This document shows, piece by piece, positions 1-7,710 of a DNA stretch of 64,000 nt; within the stretch, counting starts at the first letter, position 1; each line of letters begins with the position of its first letter. Made by a program: the position numbers and the translations under genes. The DNA is from Rikenellaceae bacterium (lineage in GTDB: Bacteria > Bacteroidota > Bacteroidia > Bacteroidales > UBA932). The notes beneath the pieces were generated by a model. It was given only the letters and a program-made list of their open reading frames with translations, was not told where the DNA came from and did not search any database. The stretch covers positions 55,013 to 119,012 of the forward strand of contig JALEPJ010000015.1 in NCBI GenBank assembly GCA_022766385.1, written 5' to 3'.

Positions 1-1340
1 TCTACCATAGAGTTGGCCACCTTGATGAAGCCGGCGATATTCGCGCCTTTCACATAGTTAACGTAGCCGTCCTCTTCGGTGCCGTACTTGACACAGGCAG
101 AATGAATATCTGACATAATGCCGTGAAGTTTCTCGTCCACTTCCTCTGCAGTCCATTTGAGACGCATTGAGTTCTGTGACATCTCAAGTCCGGAAGTCGC
201 CACACCACCGGCATTTGACGCCTTGCCCGGAGAATAGAGCAGCTTTGCATTCTGGAAGATGGCAATTGCTTCAGGGGTGGTTGGCATATTCGCTCCCTCA
301 GCTACGCAATAGCAGCCATTGTCAACGAGTTTGCGGGCATCGTCGGCATCGATCTCATTCTGAGTCGCGCAAGGCATTGCAATATCGCAAGAAATGCCCC
401 AAGGACGCTGATGCTCAAAGTATTGTGCTGAAGGATATTCCTTCACGTACTCCTTGATACGGCCACGGATTACATTCTTGAGCTTCTTTACATATCCGAG
501 CTTCTCGACTGAAATGCCGTCAGGATCGTATATGAAGCCGTCGCTGTCCGAAAGAGTCACCACCTTGGCTCCAAGCGCTGTAGCTTTTTCAGCAGCATAC
601 TGGGCAACGTTTCCTGCTCCGGAAATTACAACGGTCTGTCCTTCGAAACTCTTGCCCCTGGTGGCGAGCATTTCCTGAGCGAAATAGCAAGCTCCGTAGC
701 CGGTAGCCTCAGGACGCATAAGGCTGCCGCCCCAATTCTGGCCCTTTCCGGTAAGAGTACCCGTAAACTCGTCACGGAGTCTCTTGTACTGACCGAAGAG
801 GAAACCTACCTCGCGTCCACCCACACCTATATCTCCTGCCGGCACGTCTGTATCAGGGCCAATATGACGCTGAAGCTCGGTCATGAAACTCTGGCAGAAA
901 CGCATTACTTCAGCATCAGACTTTCCGCGGGGACTGAAATCGGAACCACCTTTGGCGCCTCCCATAGGGAGAGTCGTAAGACTGTTCTTGAAGGTCTGCT
1001 CGAACGCAAGGAACTTCATTATGCTGAGATTGACACTTGAATGGAAGCGTATTCCTCCCTTGTACGGTCCGATGGAGCTGTTCATCTGAACACGATATCC
1101 CTTGTTGATGTGGATTTCACCACGGTCGTCCATCCACGGTACACGGAACATAATTACTCTTTCAGGCTCAACCATTCTTTCCAATATCTTGAGATCCATA
1201 AGATAAGGATTGGCTGTAACATAAGGTGCGACACTTTCCACTACTTCTCTAACTGCCTGATGGAATTCAGTTTCGCCTGGATTCTTGGCGATGAGTTCGG
1301 CCATAAAGCCATCTACATAGTTTCTCGTAAACTTATCCAT
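1..1340 (-). CDS. gdhA: NADP-type glutamate dehydrogenase, 3' end cut by window edge
   Basis: Interconverts 2-oxoglutarate plus ammonia and glutamate in the cytoplasm; a main ammonium-assimilation enzyme in Bacteroidales. The visible 446 residues begin MDKFTRNYVDG and contain the hexameric GDH signature PMGGAKGGSDF near residue 125-130 with the catalytic lysine, and a Rossmann motif VISGAGNVAQYAAEKA near residue 235. The frame runs off the left edge after VANSMV, so only the last few residues and the stop are missing relative to the family length of about 445-450. The ATG at 1340 gives the standard N-terminus. A hairpin at 1404-1425 separates it from the decayed gene upstream. I did not find a convincing TAnnTTTG promoter directly upstream. 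Confidence 0.97.
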   Translation of the reverse strand, partial: MDKFTRNYVDGFMAELIAKNPGETEFHQAVREVVESVAPYVTANPYLMDLKILERMVEPERVIMFRVPWMDDRGEIHINKGYRVQMNSSIGPYKGGIRFHSSVNLSIMKFLAFEQTFKNSLTTLPMGGAKGGSDFSPRGKSDAEVMRFCQSFMTELQRHIGPDTDVPAGDIGVGGREVGFLFGQYKRLRDEFTGTLTGKGQNWGGSLMRPEATGYGACYFAQEMLATRGKSFEGQTVVISGAGNVAQYAAEKATALGAKVVTLSDSDGFIYDPDGISVEKLGYVKKLKNVIRGRIKEYVKEYPSAQYFEHQRPWGISCDIAMPCATQNEIDADDARKLVDNGCYCVAEGANMPTTPEAIAIFQNAKLLYSPGKASNAGGVATSGLEMSQNSMRLKWTAEEVDEKLHGIMSDIHSACVKYGTEEDGYVNYVKGANIAGFIKVANSMV

Positions 1341-1397
1341 AATTTTTCTTTAAGGTGAATGATTCGCCCAAATTACTAAAAAAAATTAAAGAAATAA

Positions 1398-1425
1398 AGA
1401 AAAATCGGCCGGAAATCCGGCCGAT
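1398..1425 (-). terminator. Rho-independent terminator downstream of the decayed gene
   Basis: A 9-bp perfect stem (ATCGGCCGG / CCGGCCGAT, loop AAAT) at 1404-1425 is followed on the minus strand by a T-rich run. It would stop minus-strand transcription coming from the decayed gene at 1475-2114 before it reaches gdhA. Confidence 0.75.
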
Positions 1426-1474
1426 CCACCATTAACAAACTATAACACAAGCACCTAAACCTGGTTTCAAATTA

Positions 1475-2114
1475 TTACTCATTCCAAAGATCAGGAACAC
1501 TTCCGTGTCCTCTGGCATTCCTTGGCTGTTCTGAATACGGAGCTTTCTCACCTGAGTGAACTGAATAAAGCACCTTCGAGCTTTCCATTATGGCTTTAAC
1601 CTGGGCCTCGTAAGGCCTGTCAGTAACGTCTATCAAACCGCAATTATAGTTCTCGCCGTCTCGAGATTCTTCATATCATCTGCATAGATGTCGCAGAGAC
1701 CCATCAGATTGCGGCAAGGCATTCAGGTCAACAAGCATACGCATACATAGCTGCAACTCTCGCACGCCCTCTATGGCTCGTCCTACCGGGACAAGTTTCT
1801 CTCCTGACAACTCGGCAGCCTCCACATCAAGATAGATGAAAAGAACTCATCCTTATCTGCTCGCCCAATGAATAACGATACTGTCTGTTGAGAAGGGCCG
1901 AATCCTTTGCCAATTCCAAGGCAAGGCGATACGATAGGCCGCTATACCGGTAGTTGAAGTTCCTGCTGACGAAGCTTGACATGAAGTTCATGTAGTACGC
2001 GGAGTTCGTGATTTTAAAGTGGAAAAAGTGGGCTGGTTTAGTAGTATGAACGCCTCAAATCAGGGACAAGCTTAGCTCCCGTGAGTGCCTTCCTCCTTTC
2101 GAAAACGATGTCCA
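1475..2114 (-). pseudogene. Decayed gene with several frame breaks; possible glycoside-hydrolase-like C-terminus
   Basis: No long reading frame exists, but the minus strand reads as protein-like pieces in successive frames. In 5'-3' order they include HTTKPAHFFHFKITNSAYY, FMSSFVSRNFNYRYSGLSYR, LALELAKDSALLNRQYRYSL, VGRAIEGVRELQLCMRMLVD, CRNLMGLCDIYADDMKNLE and GENYNCGLIDVTDRPYEAQV, ending HGSVPDLWNE and a stop at 1475-1477. Each junction can be explained by a small insertion or deletion, giving at least four breaks. The motif YNCGLIDVTDRPYEAQV resembles the extreme C-terminus of TIM-barrel glycoside hydrolases of the agarase/cellulase type, but this is a weak family guess. The rest is unrecognised. 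The left end is defined by the stop; the right end (a possible ATG at 2114) is uncertain. Sequencing errors are an alternative, though neighbouring genes are intact. Confidence 0.6.
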
Positions 2115-2157
2115 TTACGGTCTATTGTGAGAGATAACATATTGGATATCAATGATT

Positions 2158-2201
2158 TAAGCGGATGTCTATAGGAAAAATTTCCTATAGACATCCGCTT
2201 A
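2158..2201. repeat. Perfect 21-bp inverted repeat with 2-nt centre
   Basis: The 44 bases form a palindrome with 21-bp arms (arm core GCGGATGTCTATAGGAAA) and a central AA. The loop is too short for a normal intrinsic terminator and no T-run follows on either strand. It lies between the decayed gene and pspC. Nothing else is visible in 2115-2157 or 2202-2272. Confidence 0.9.
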
Positions 2202-2272
2202 TCTTACTGTGTATCAAATAGTTAACCCCCACAGAGGCAAACTGTTTTCCACCGCCGGATTCCCACAATCAC

Positions 2273-2473
2273 CTATCTGCCTGTAAGCTGGGAAGCATTG
2301 GGGATTACAATCCAAGCGATAAGGTAAGCAACCAAACCGCCACCTGCCATAAAAAGAAGTGTAACCCACAGTATGCGGATGAGAGTAGGGTCAATGTCGA
2401 AATATTCACCTATTCCGCCGCATACACCGGCAATCATTCTGTCGTTTCTTGATTTGTAAAGTCTCTTTGCCAT
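2273..2473 (-). CDS. PspC-domain small membrane protein
   Basis: A 66-residue protein consisting of one PspC domain: the basic N-terminus MAKRLYKSRNDRMIAGVCGG, the motif GEYFDIDPTLIRILWV, and one hydrophobic segment (about residues 34-58) ending in the typical AWIVIP. In enterobacteria PspC belongs to the phage-shock envelope stress system; stand-alone PspC proteins are common in Bacteroidota, where the role is less defined. No pspA or pspB lies next to it. It has its own promoter 45 bp upstream. Full length for the minimal family. Confidence 0.9.
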   Translation of the reverse strand: MAKRLYKSRNDRMIAGVCGGIGEYFDIDPTLIRILWVTLLFMAGGGLVAYLIAWIVIPNASQLTGR

Positions 2474-2518
2474 AATCTTATATGTTATTCTTTAGTGTAT
2501 TAGTTTACTATTACACTG

Positions 2519-2548
2519 CAAAGATATCAACAATTTTTGAAAATGCAA
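2519..2548 (-). promoter_or_regulatory. Bacteroidota-type promoter for the PspC gene
   Basis: On the minus strand TTG (2546-2548), 19 bp, then TATCTTTG (2519-2526) fits the phylum consensus TTTG/TTG-N19-TAnnTTTG. It predicts a leader of about 40 nt before the ATG at 2473. Confidence 0.75.
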
Positions 2549-2576
2549 TAGAAATGACAAAAGATGGATGAAAAAA

Positions 2577-3515
2577 TTACTTATTAGGATACAGCGGGTT
2601 AGGATATACACCGGTATCAGCAAGTTCCTTGAACTTCGCAACCACTGCCGGTCTGTCCTCCTTGAAAGTAACACCGAACCACTTCGAAGGAGTTGAAAGA
2701 ACCTCAGTCTGAGCTGAGCCGTTCTTTATCATCGTATCTACAGCGAATGGTATGTAGTATTCCTTCTTGAGTTCCTGACTGTTAGTCTCCAGGAAGCTTT
2801 TGAATATTTCCATACTGTTCTCGAAATAATCCGGAGTGAAGCCCCACATATTCATAGAGCAGAGTGCCTTTCCGTTGAGTTCCACCCTTTCAGATGTGCA
2901 ACTGTTATCTCCCCGGACGATGGAATCGTCATCCTTCGTAATGTTGAGATGCTCAACAATGTCAGTGAGGTGCTGTCCTTCGTCGTAAGAGCATATGCCT
3001 CGCGATACTCCGCCCGATTCAGACAGGGTATTGTCCAGTTCAAAGCCAACGATGGAATAAACTCCCCTGGAATCAGCGTGCTGACGGAGCCAATCACCGA
3101 GTATACGGAAGGAATCCTTGCCATAATAGTCGTCACCGTTGATTACAGCGAACGGTTCCTTGATTACCTCCGCGGCCATAAGAACAGCATGAGCTGTACC
3201 CCAAGGCTTCTGTCTTTCAGGATTCAGAGTAAAGCCTTCCGGAATCTTGTTCAATTCCTGAGTTACAAAAACAAAGTCGAGAGGCTCTCCGTCAATGCAT
3301 CTGACGTCTGCATACTTCTCCCTTACGGTCTTTTCGAACTGCTCTTTGAAAGCATCCCTGACGATATAGACTACCTTGCCGAACCCGGCCTGAACTGCAT
3401 CGTAGATTGAATAGTCGATAATGGTCTCTCCGGACGGTCCGAGTCCATCCATCTGCTTAAGTCCGCCATAACGGCTGCCCATTCCGGCAGCAAGAACTAA
3501 TAGAGTAGGTTTCAT
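2577..3515 (-). CDS. Sugar nucleotidyltransferase family protein
   Basis: A 312-residue protein with the N-terminal nucleotide-binding signature LVLAAGMGSRYGGLKQMDG of the NTP-transferase (GT-A-like) fold and the acidic pair AVINGDDYYG near residue 115. These enzymes join a sugar-1-phosphate to an NTP; the substrate cannot be read from the sequence, and the extended family in Bacteroidota is usually annotated only as nucleotidyltransferase. A longer frame reaches 3755, but the homologous N-terminus begins MKPTLLVLAAG, and the divergent promoter at 3551-3568 lies inside that extension, so 3515 is chosen. Monocistronic between pspC and the divergent septum-initiator gene. Confidence 0.88.
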   Translation of the reverse strand: MKPTLLVLAAGMGSRYGGLKQMDGLGPSGETIIDYSIYDAVQAGFGKVVYIVRDAFKEQFEKTVREKYADVRCIDGEPLDFVFVTQELNKIPEGFTLNPERQKPWGTAHAVLMAAEVIKEPFAVINGDDYYGKDSFRILGDWLRQHADSRGVYSIVGFELDNTLSESGGVSRGICSYDEGQHLTDIVEHLNITKDDDSIVRGDNSCTSERVELNGKALCSMNMWGFTPDYFENSMEIFKSFLETNSQELKKEYYIPFAVDTMIKNGSAQTEVLSTPSKWFGVTFKEDRPAVVAKFKELADTGVYPNPLYPNK

Positions 3516-3550
3516 TTGAATATGGAAGTATGATTGTTGTTTATAATAGG

Positions 3551-3568
3551 CAAAAATAGTTATTTTTG
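3551..3568. promoter_or_regulatory. Back-to-back divergent -7 boxes
   Basis: CAAAAATA (3551-3558, a TATTTTTG box on the minus strand) and TATTTTTG (3561-3568, plus strand) are separated by GT and form a near-perfect palindrome. The plus-strand box has a TTGT -33 element at 3537-3540 with 20-bp spacing. The boxes serve the nucleotidyltransferase (start 3515) and the FtsB-like gene (start 3588). Confidence 0.75.
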
Positions 3569-3587
3569 CACAAAGAGAGAAAAGAGG

Positions 3588-3911
3588 ATGGGCAAATTCA
3601 AAAACATATGGAATCACTCCAAGGACGGGAACAACAAGGAAGAGCGTTCTTTCTTGAGAACAGTCATAATTGCCAGCTCCATCTTCCTCGTTTTCATCTG
3701 CATTATCAAACGGGACAATGTATTCCGTTGGATTGCAGCCGGAGTGACTATACACAAACAGGAAAAGATGATTGAATTCTATCAGCAGGACAATGAGAGA
3801 CTCGAAAACGAGCTCAAGACTCTCACGACTGACAAGGATTCCCTCGAAAAATTCGCCCGCGAGAAGTTTCTATTCGCAGAACCTGGAGAAGACGTCTATA
3901 TCGAAGAATAG
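3588..3911 (+). CDS. Septum formation initiator (FtsB/DivIC-like) protein
   Basis: A 107-residue bitopic membrane protein: basic cytoplasmic N-terminus, one transmembrane segment (about residues 25-42, VIIASSIFLVFICII), then a coiled coil (KQEKMIEFYQQDNERLENEL) and the family ending KFAREKFLFAEPGEDVYIEE. FtsB/DivIC proteins form the divisome subcomplex with FtsL and FtsQ that controls septal peptidoglycan synthesis. An upstream TTG at 3534 would lengthen the frame, but it lies within the promoter, so the ATG at 3588 is used. Its last 16 bases overlap the convergent folP end. Confidence 0.88.
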   Translation: MGKFKNIWNHSKDGNNKEERSFLRTVIIASSIFLVFICIIKRDNVFRWIAAGVTIHKQEKMIEFYQQDNERLENELKTLTTDKDSLEKFAREKFLFAEPGEDVYIEE

Positions 3912-4687
3912 TCCACGCCTTTCAAACTTCTGTAAAGTTTGACTGTTTGCCGGGCAGCATCGACGTCGTGAACCCTCAAGATATCGGCTCCACGCTCCAA
4001 AGCGGCAATATGCATAGTCTGTGTAGCCGTAAGAGCAGCTTCTGGACCTACAGCCAAAGTCTTGTACATAAAGCTTTTGCGTGAAATGCCTATGAGTACT
4101 TTCCGACCCAGCTGCTGAAACTCCTCAAGAGAGTCCAGCAATTCAAAATTCTGGGCCACTGTCTTTGCAAAGCCGAAACCGGGATCGAGTATCCAGTCGC
4201 GCACACCCAGCTCTTCAGCCTTCATTGCGAAATCCTTGAAATATGACAATACATCTTCGCACACATTGCCGTACTCGCAAAGGCTCTGCATCGTTGCCGG
4301 ATTGCCCCTTTTGTGCATAGCAATATACACGAGTCCGAGGCGCGCGACTGTTGGGAGCATCTCAGGGTCATCTTCGCCCGCAGAGATGTCATTGACAATG
4401 ACAGGACGACCCAGGGTCTCGCAGCATCTCTCCACTACCGATGCGCGAACCGTATCGATTGAAATAGGTTTTGTGCCTTTGTATGAGCGCAATACAGGTT
4501 CAAGCCTTCTCCACTCTTCTTCCTCCGGAACATCAGCGGCTCCGGGACGGGTCGAGATCGCACCTATGTCAATAATGTCTGCCTCAGAGTCAAGTATTGC
4601 CAAATTGTAGCGGCTGGGCGCAAAATATGAATCCTCAGTGAGGTTCAGAATGCCCATTATCAAAATCTGTCTATCAGCTCTTACCAT
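3896..4687 (-). CDS. folP: Dihydropteroate synthase
   Basis: Condenses p-aminobenzoate with dihydropterin pyrophosphate to make dihydropteroate in folate synthesis; the sulfonamide target. The 263-residue protein has the DHPS signatures IMGILNLTEDSYF near residue 10, DIGAISTRPGA, ISIDTVRASVV, VNDISAG, and the C-terminal ILRVHDVDAARQTVKLY. In IGAISTRPGA the common GGESTRPG is changed to GAISTRPG. The start at 4687 puts the first motif at its usual place; the longer open frame to 4834 would overlap the divergent tmk and its promoter. Confidence 0.95.
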   Translation of the reverse strand: MVRADRQILIMGILNLTEDSYFAPSRYNLAILDSEADIIDIGAISTRPGAADVPEEEEWRRLEPVLRSYKGTKPISIDTVRASVVERCCETLGRPVIVNDISAGEDDPEMLPTVARLGLVYIAMHKRGNPATMQSLCEYGNVCEDVLSYFKDFAMKAEELGVRDWILDPGFGFAKTVAQNFELLDSLEEFQQLGRKVLIGISRKSFMYKTLAVGPEAALTATQTMHIAALERGADILRVHDVDAARQTVKLYRSLKGVDYSSI

Positions 4688-4697
4688 ATCCAAGCTT

Positions 4698-4728
4698 TTT
4701 GCGGCCAGCAAAATAATTATTACCTTTG
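4698..4728 (+). promoter_or_regulatory. Promoter for tmk
   Basis: TTTG (4698-4701), 19 bp, then TACCTTTG (4721-4728) matches the phylum consensus. A leader of about 20 nt is predicted before the tmk ATG at 4755. Confidence 0.8.
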
Positions 4729-4754
4729 AACTTTGCAAAAAAGGAAGGAAAATT

Positions 4755-5447
4755 ATGCTCATTGTACTGGAAGGCCTGGACGGAGCCGGAAAATCCACCC
4801 AGGTCAAGAGACTTAAGGAATACATCAGGGACAAATGCGGTGAGTTGGAATACGTACATTTCCCCCGCTATGATGCTCCCGTTTATGGAAATCTGATCAG
4901 CCGTTTCCTGAGAGGGGAATTCGGAGCTAATGATGTGGTTCATCCGCAACTGGCCGCATTGCTCTATGCTGAGGATCGCCACAACGCCGCCCCTGAAATA
5001 AAGAAGAGCCTGATGGAAGGCAAGCCTGTGCTTCTTGACAGGTATGTCTATTCAAACATTGCCTACCAATGTGCAAAATGCAAAAGCGAAGAGGAAGCTG
5101 AGAGACTGAGGAGATGGATCATTGACACGGAATACAATGAGTTCGGACTGCCGAAGCCCGATCTGAACATCTTCCTGAACGTACCTATAGGCTTTGTAGA
5201 GAGCAATCTTCACTCCAACAGGCAGGGCGACGACAGAAGCTATCTATCAGGCGCATCCGACATTCACGAGGCCGACATCGAGTTCCAGAAAAGGGTCAAG
5301 GCTGTTTATGTGAAACAGGCCTCTCTCGACCCGGATTTCATTTGCGTTGACTGCTCCGCCGAAGACGGGTCAATGCTTCCCGCTGAGCTTATCTTCCAAC
5401 GTATCAAGGAAATAGTGGACAACAAGTTGAACAACAATCAGTTATGA
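4755..5447 (+). CDS. tmk: Thymidylate kinase
   Basis: Phosphorylates dTMP to dTDP in the cytoplasm. The 230 residues carry the P-loop LEGLDGAGKSTQ (residues 4-15), the dTMP-binding region LLDRYVYSN near residue 94, and the substrate motif KPDLNIFLNVP. The start MLIVLEGLDG at 4755 is the normal N-terminus; the longer frame from 4638 would cross the promoter. Its stop overlaps the next ATG by 4 nt (ATGA), indicating translational coupling with the DoxX-family gene. Confidence 0.95.
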   Translation: MLIVLEGLDGAGKSTQVKRLKEYIRDKCGELEYVHFPRYDAPVYGNLISRFLRGEFGANDVVHPQLAALLYAEDRHNAAPEIKKSLMEGKPVLLDRYVYSNIAYQCAKCKSEEEAERLRRWIIDTEYNEFGLPKPDLNIFLNVPIGFVESNLHSNRQGDDRSYLSGASDIHEADIEFQKRVKAVYVKQASLDPDFICVDCSAEDGSMLPAELIFQRIKEIVDNKLNNNQL

Positions 5448-6634
5448 AAATTTTTCATATAGGAATCAGACGCTTCTGCTCAATTCTGATAGGCTTGGTA
5501 TTCTTTACCGCCGGAATGCTGAAACTTATGGATCCGGTGGGTGCCGGACTGATGGTAGAAGAGTATCTCAAATTCTTCCACCTTGCTTGGGCAATCGGAG
5601 TTTCGCGCTTTTTGGGCGTCGCAATGGCATTGCTCGAAACCCTTACCGGAGCGGCTCTGATGGCAGGTGTATGGAGGAAGGCAGTGGCCATACTCACAAG
5701 CACGATGATGGTCGTCTTTACCTTCATCACCCTGATATTGCTGATTTTCAATCCTGAAATGGATTGCGGCTGTTTCGGAGAGGCTATTCATCTCTCCCAC
5801 GCAGCGACTTTCATCAAGAACCTGATACTCTGCGCATTGTGCGCTGTTGCCTTCCTTCCCACCAAGGAATACGGAGCTACTGAGAAGAAAAAGATTGTGG
5901 CATTCACCCTCGTGGCAGTGCTTGTTGCGGGCTTCTGTATCTACTCTCTCAATTCATTGCCGCTGGTGGACTACACCGAATTCGCGCCAGGCGCCAGCCT
6001 TGCAGACTATGGGGACGATATCAATATGAGCGAGGCCGGAAACGAAATCAAGGAGGAAGTTTTCGTAATCTATGAGAAGGACGGCAAGGAGGGGGCTTTC
6101 ACCCTGGACAAACTTCCGGATTCAACCTGGACCTTCGTAAGGGCTGAGACCAAGAGCCTGTCCATCTCAGACTATGAGGATTCCAGACCTGAATTTTTCA
6201 TTGCAGACCTGCAGGGAGAATACAGAAACGAGTTACTGCTGGAAGACAATGTGATGATTATTTCGGTCTATGACAACAAAAAGTTCAGCGAAGAGGATCT
6301 CGCAGCAGCTGAAGACTTTATCATCAGAGCTGAATCGGCAGGTTTCAAGGCTCTTCCGGTATCTCGAGCTCCATTGTATCTTCCTGATCACGAAACCTTT
6401 ACGTCAGATTACAAGAAGCTCATCACACTGAACCGTTCCAATGGAGGAGTCACCTGGCTTTCCGATGGAGAAATCATCAGAAAATGGACAGCATCTAACA
6501 GACCTTCGGCTGAAAAACTGGAATCCCTCCAGGAAAAGAGCAGCATCGAAGCTATGGTCAAATTCGTTTCCGGCAACAGGATGAAATTCCAAGGCCTGCT
6601 GCTCTACTCTGCAGCCGTACTGCTGCTGCTCTGA
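5444..6634 (+). CDS. BT_3928-type membrane protein: DoxX/MauE domain plus periplasmic domain
   Basis: A 396-residue protein. The first 150 residues form four hydrophobic segments of the DoxX/MauE type with the conserved DCGCFGEAIHLSHAATF loop near residue 105; MauE-like proteins are linked to disulfide or redox chemistry in the envelope. A fifth transmembrane segment (about residues 147-170) leads into a periplasmic region of about 220 residues whose second half (DNVMIISVYDNKKFSEEDL) looks thioredoxin-like but has no CxxC. I recall this architecture from Bacteroidota proteins annotated BT_3928 family; the function is not established. It is coupled to tmk, and its 3' end overlaps the convergent GH28 pseudogene by 31 bp. 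Confidence 0.8.
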   Translation: MKIFHIGIRRFCSILIGLVFFTAGMLKLMDPVGAGLMVEEYLKFFHLAWAIGVSRFLGVAMALLETLTGAALMAGVWRKAVAILTSTMMVVFTFITLILLIFNPEMDCGCFGEAIHLSHAATFIKNLILCALCAVAFLPTKEYGATEKKKIVAFTLVAVLVAGFCIYSLNSLPLVDYTEFAPGASLADYGDDINMSEAGNEIKEEVFVIYEKDGKEGAFTLDKLPDSTWTFVRAETKSLSISDYEDSRPEFFIADLQGEYRNELLLEDNVMIISVYDNKKFSEEDLAAAEDFIIRAESAGFKALPVSRAPLYLPDHETFTSDYKKLITLNRSNGGVTWLSDGEIIRKWTASNRPSAEKLESLQEKSSIEAMVKFVSGNRMKFQGLLLYSAAVLLLL

Positions 6635-7549
6635 GGAAGGCTTCCGAATTGCACAAAACTCAGATTCTCGAGTTCGATATCCGCAGTCTGCTTGTCAATC
6701 TCCATTGCCGCTTTCTTGTAGTAGAACAGGGATGAAGAGATGCTGATATCGTGGATGCAGTTCAAGCCTGATATGCCTTTTGCTTCAATTCCTGTCGCGC
6801 ATTCGTGGCAGATGACGTTCTCAATGATAATGTCTGTAAAATCCGGTGCAAACTCCGGCCTGCCGGTATCCTTCTGCTTATAGGTCACATCCGCATAGTC
6901 GCAGAGGAAACTGATAGCGGCGTCCTGGATGTCATTCATCACAATATTGCTGATATGGATATCTTCACAGCTGCCTCCCCTGTCCATTGCGCTCTTGAAA
7001 CGCAAGCCTATTTCCGTGCCACTGAATACGCAGTCCTTCACGACTATTCTTTTCATTCCCCCGGAGAAATCGCTGCCTATAGGTAGCGTGGTCAGCATGC
7101 ACCGGAGATTCGCAGCGCCAGGTGTCAAGTCCCTCGAAAGAGGTTTCGATGATAGGATAAAGAGACCGGTCCGCATCGAATAGAATGATGGCGTTTCGGG
7201 TTATGTGGAGATCAATGTTGCTCTTGATCTCGATGGGGCCTGTGAGCCAGATACCGGCCGGCACCACGAGATGTCCGCCTCCCTGAGAAGAGAGATAATC
7301 CATCGCTGCAGCGAAAGCATCGGTATTGGATGCTGTTCCGTTCCCGTTCCCACCGAAATCGGAAAGCAGTACTTCCCTGTCAGGAATGGAAGGACGGGAC
7401 ACTTTCGCCATTTCAAAAGGCAAAGCATCGTAATATGAGGAGAACTCATAAGTACTATTTGTAGCATAACCTCCTCTGCACGAGGAAATTAGAGCTAAGG
7501 CACCTAGCGCAGACAGCCAGAGCGCCATCGAAAAATACTTCTTCTTCAT
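6604..7549 (-). pseudogene. GH28 (polygalacturonase-like) lipoprotein gene with internal deletion and frameshift
   Basis: The 5' part encodes a lipoprotein signal (MKKKYFSMALWLS...LISSC, lipid Cys at about residue 24) and the N-terminus of a GH28 pectinase: VLLSDFGGNGNGTASNTDAF, GGGHLVVPAGIWLTGPI, YPIIETSFEGLDTWRCESP. The 3' part, in another frame from about 7100 downward, resumes at IGSDFSGGMKRIVVKDC and continues EIGLRFKSAMDRGG to the family end. In intact GH28 proteins about 130-170 residues with the catalytic aspartates (NTD, DD) lie between these blocks; here they are absent and the halves are out of frame. The product cannot be an active polygalacturonase. An assembly collapse is the alternative explanation. 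Confidence 0.82.
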
Positions 7550-7710
7550 CCGGACAATTGAATATTCTGGCAACAAATTATAAGCCAAAAAAATGAAAGT
7601 CGTGACCGTGCACGGAAAATAAAAAAATAAAAAATTACACTGCAAAGAGACTTTCACTATGAAGAATAATTGCTAAATTCGTATTTAGAACTGAAAAAAA
7701 GGAAAAAGCC

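Noticed and set aside
3516..3755. N-terminal extension of the nucleotidyltransferase frame
   Set aside because: The extension has no family similarity, crosses a divergent promoter and overlaps the FtsB-like coding region.
7605..7620. Short palindrome CCGTGCACGG upstream of the GH28 pseudogene
   Set aside because: Only 10 bp, expected by chance at this scale, with no second copy.
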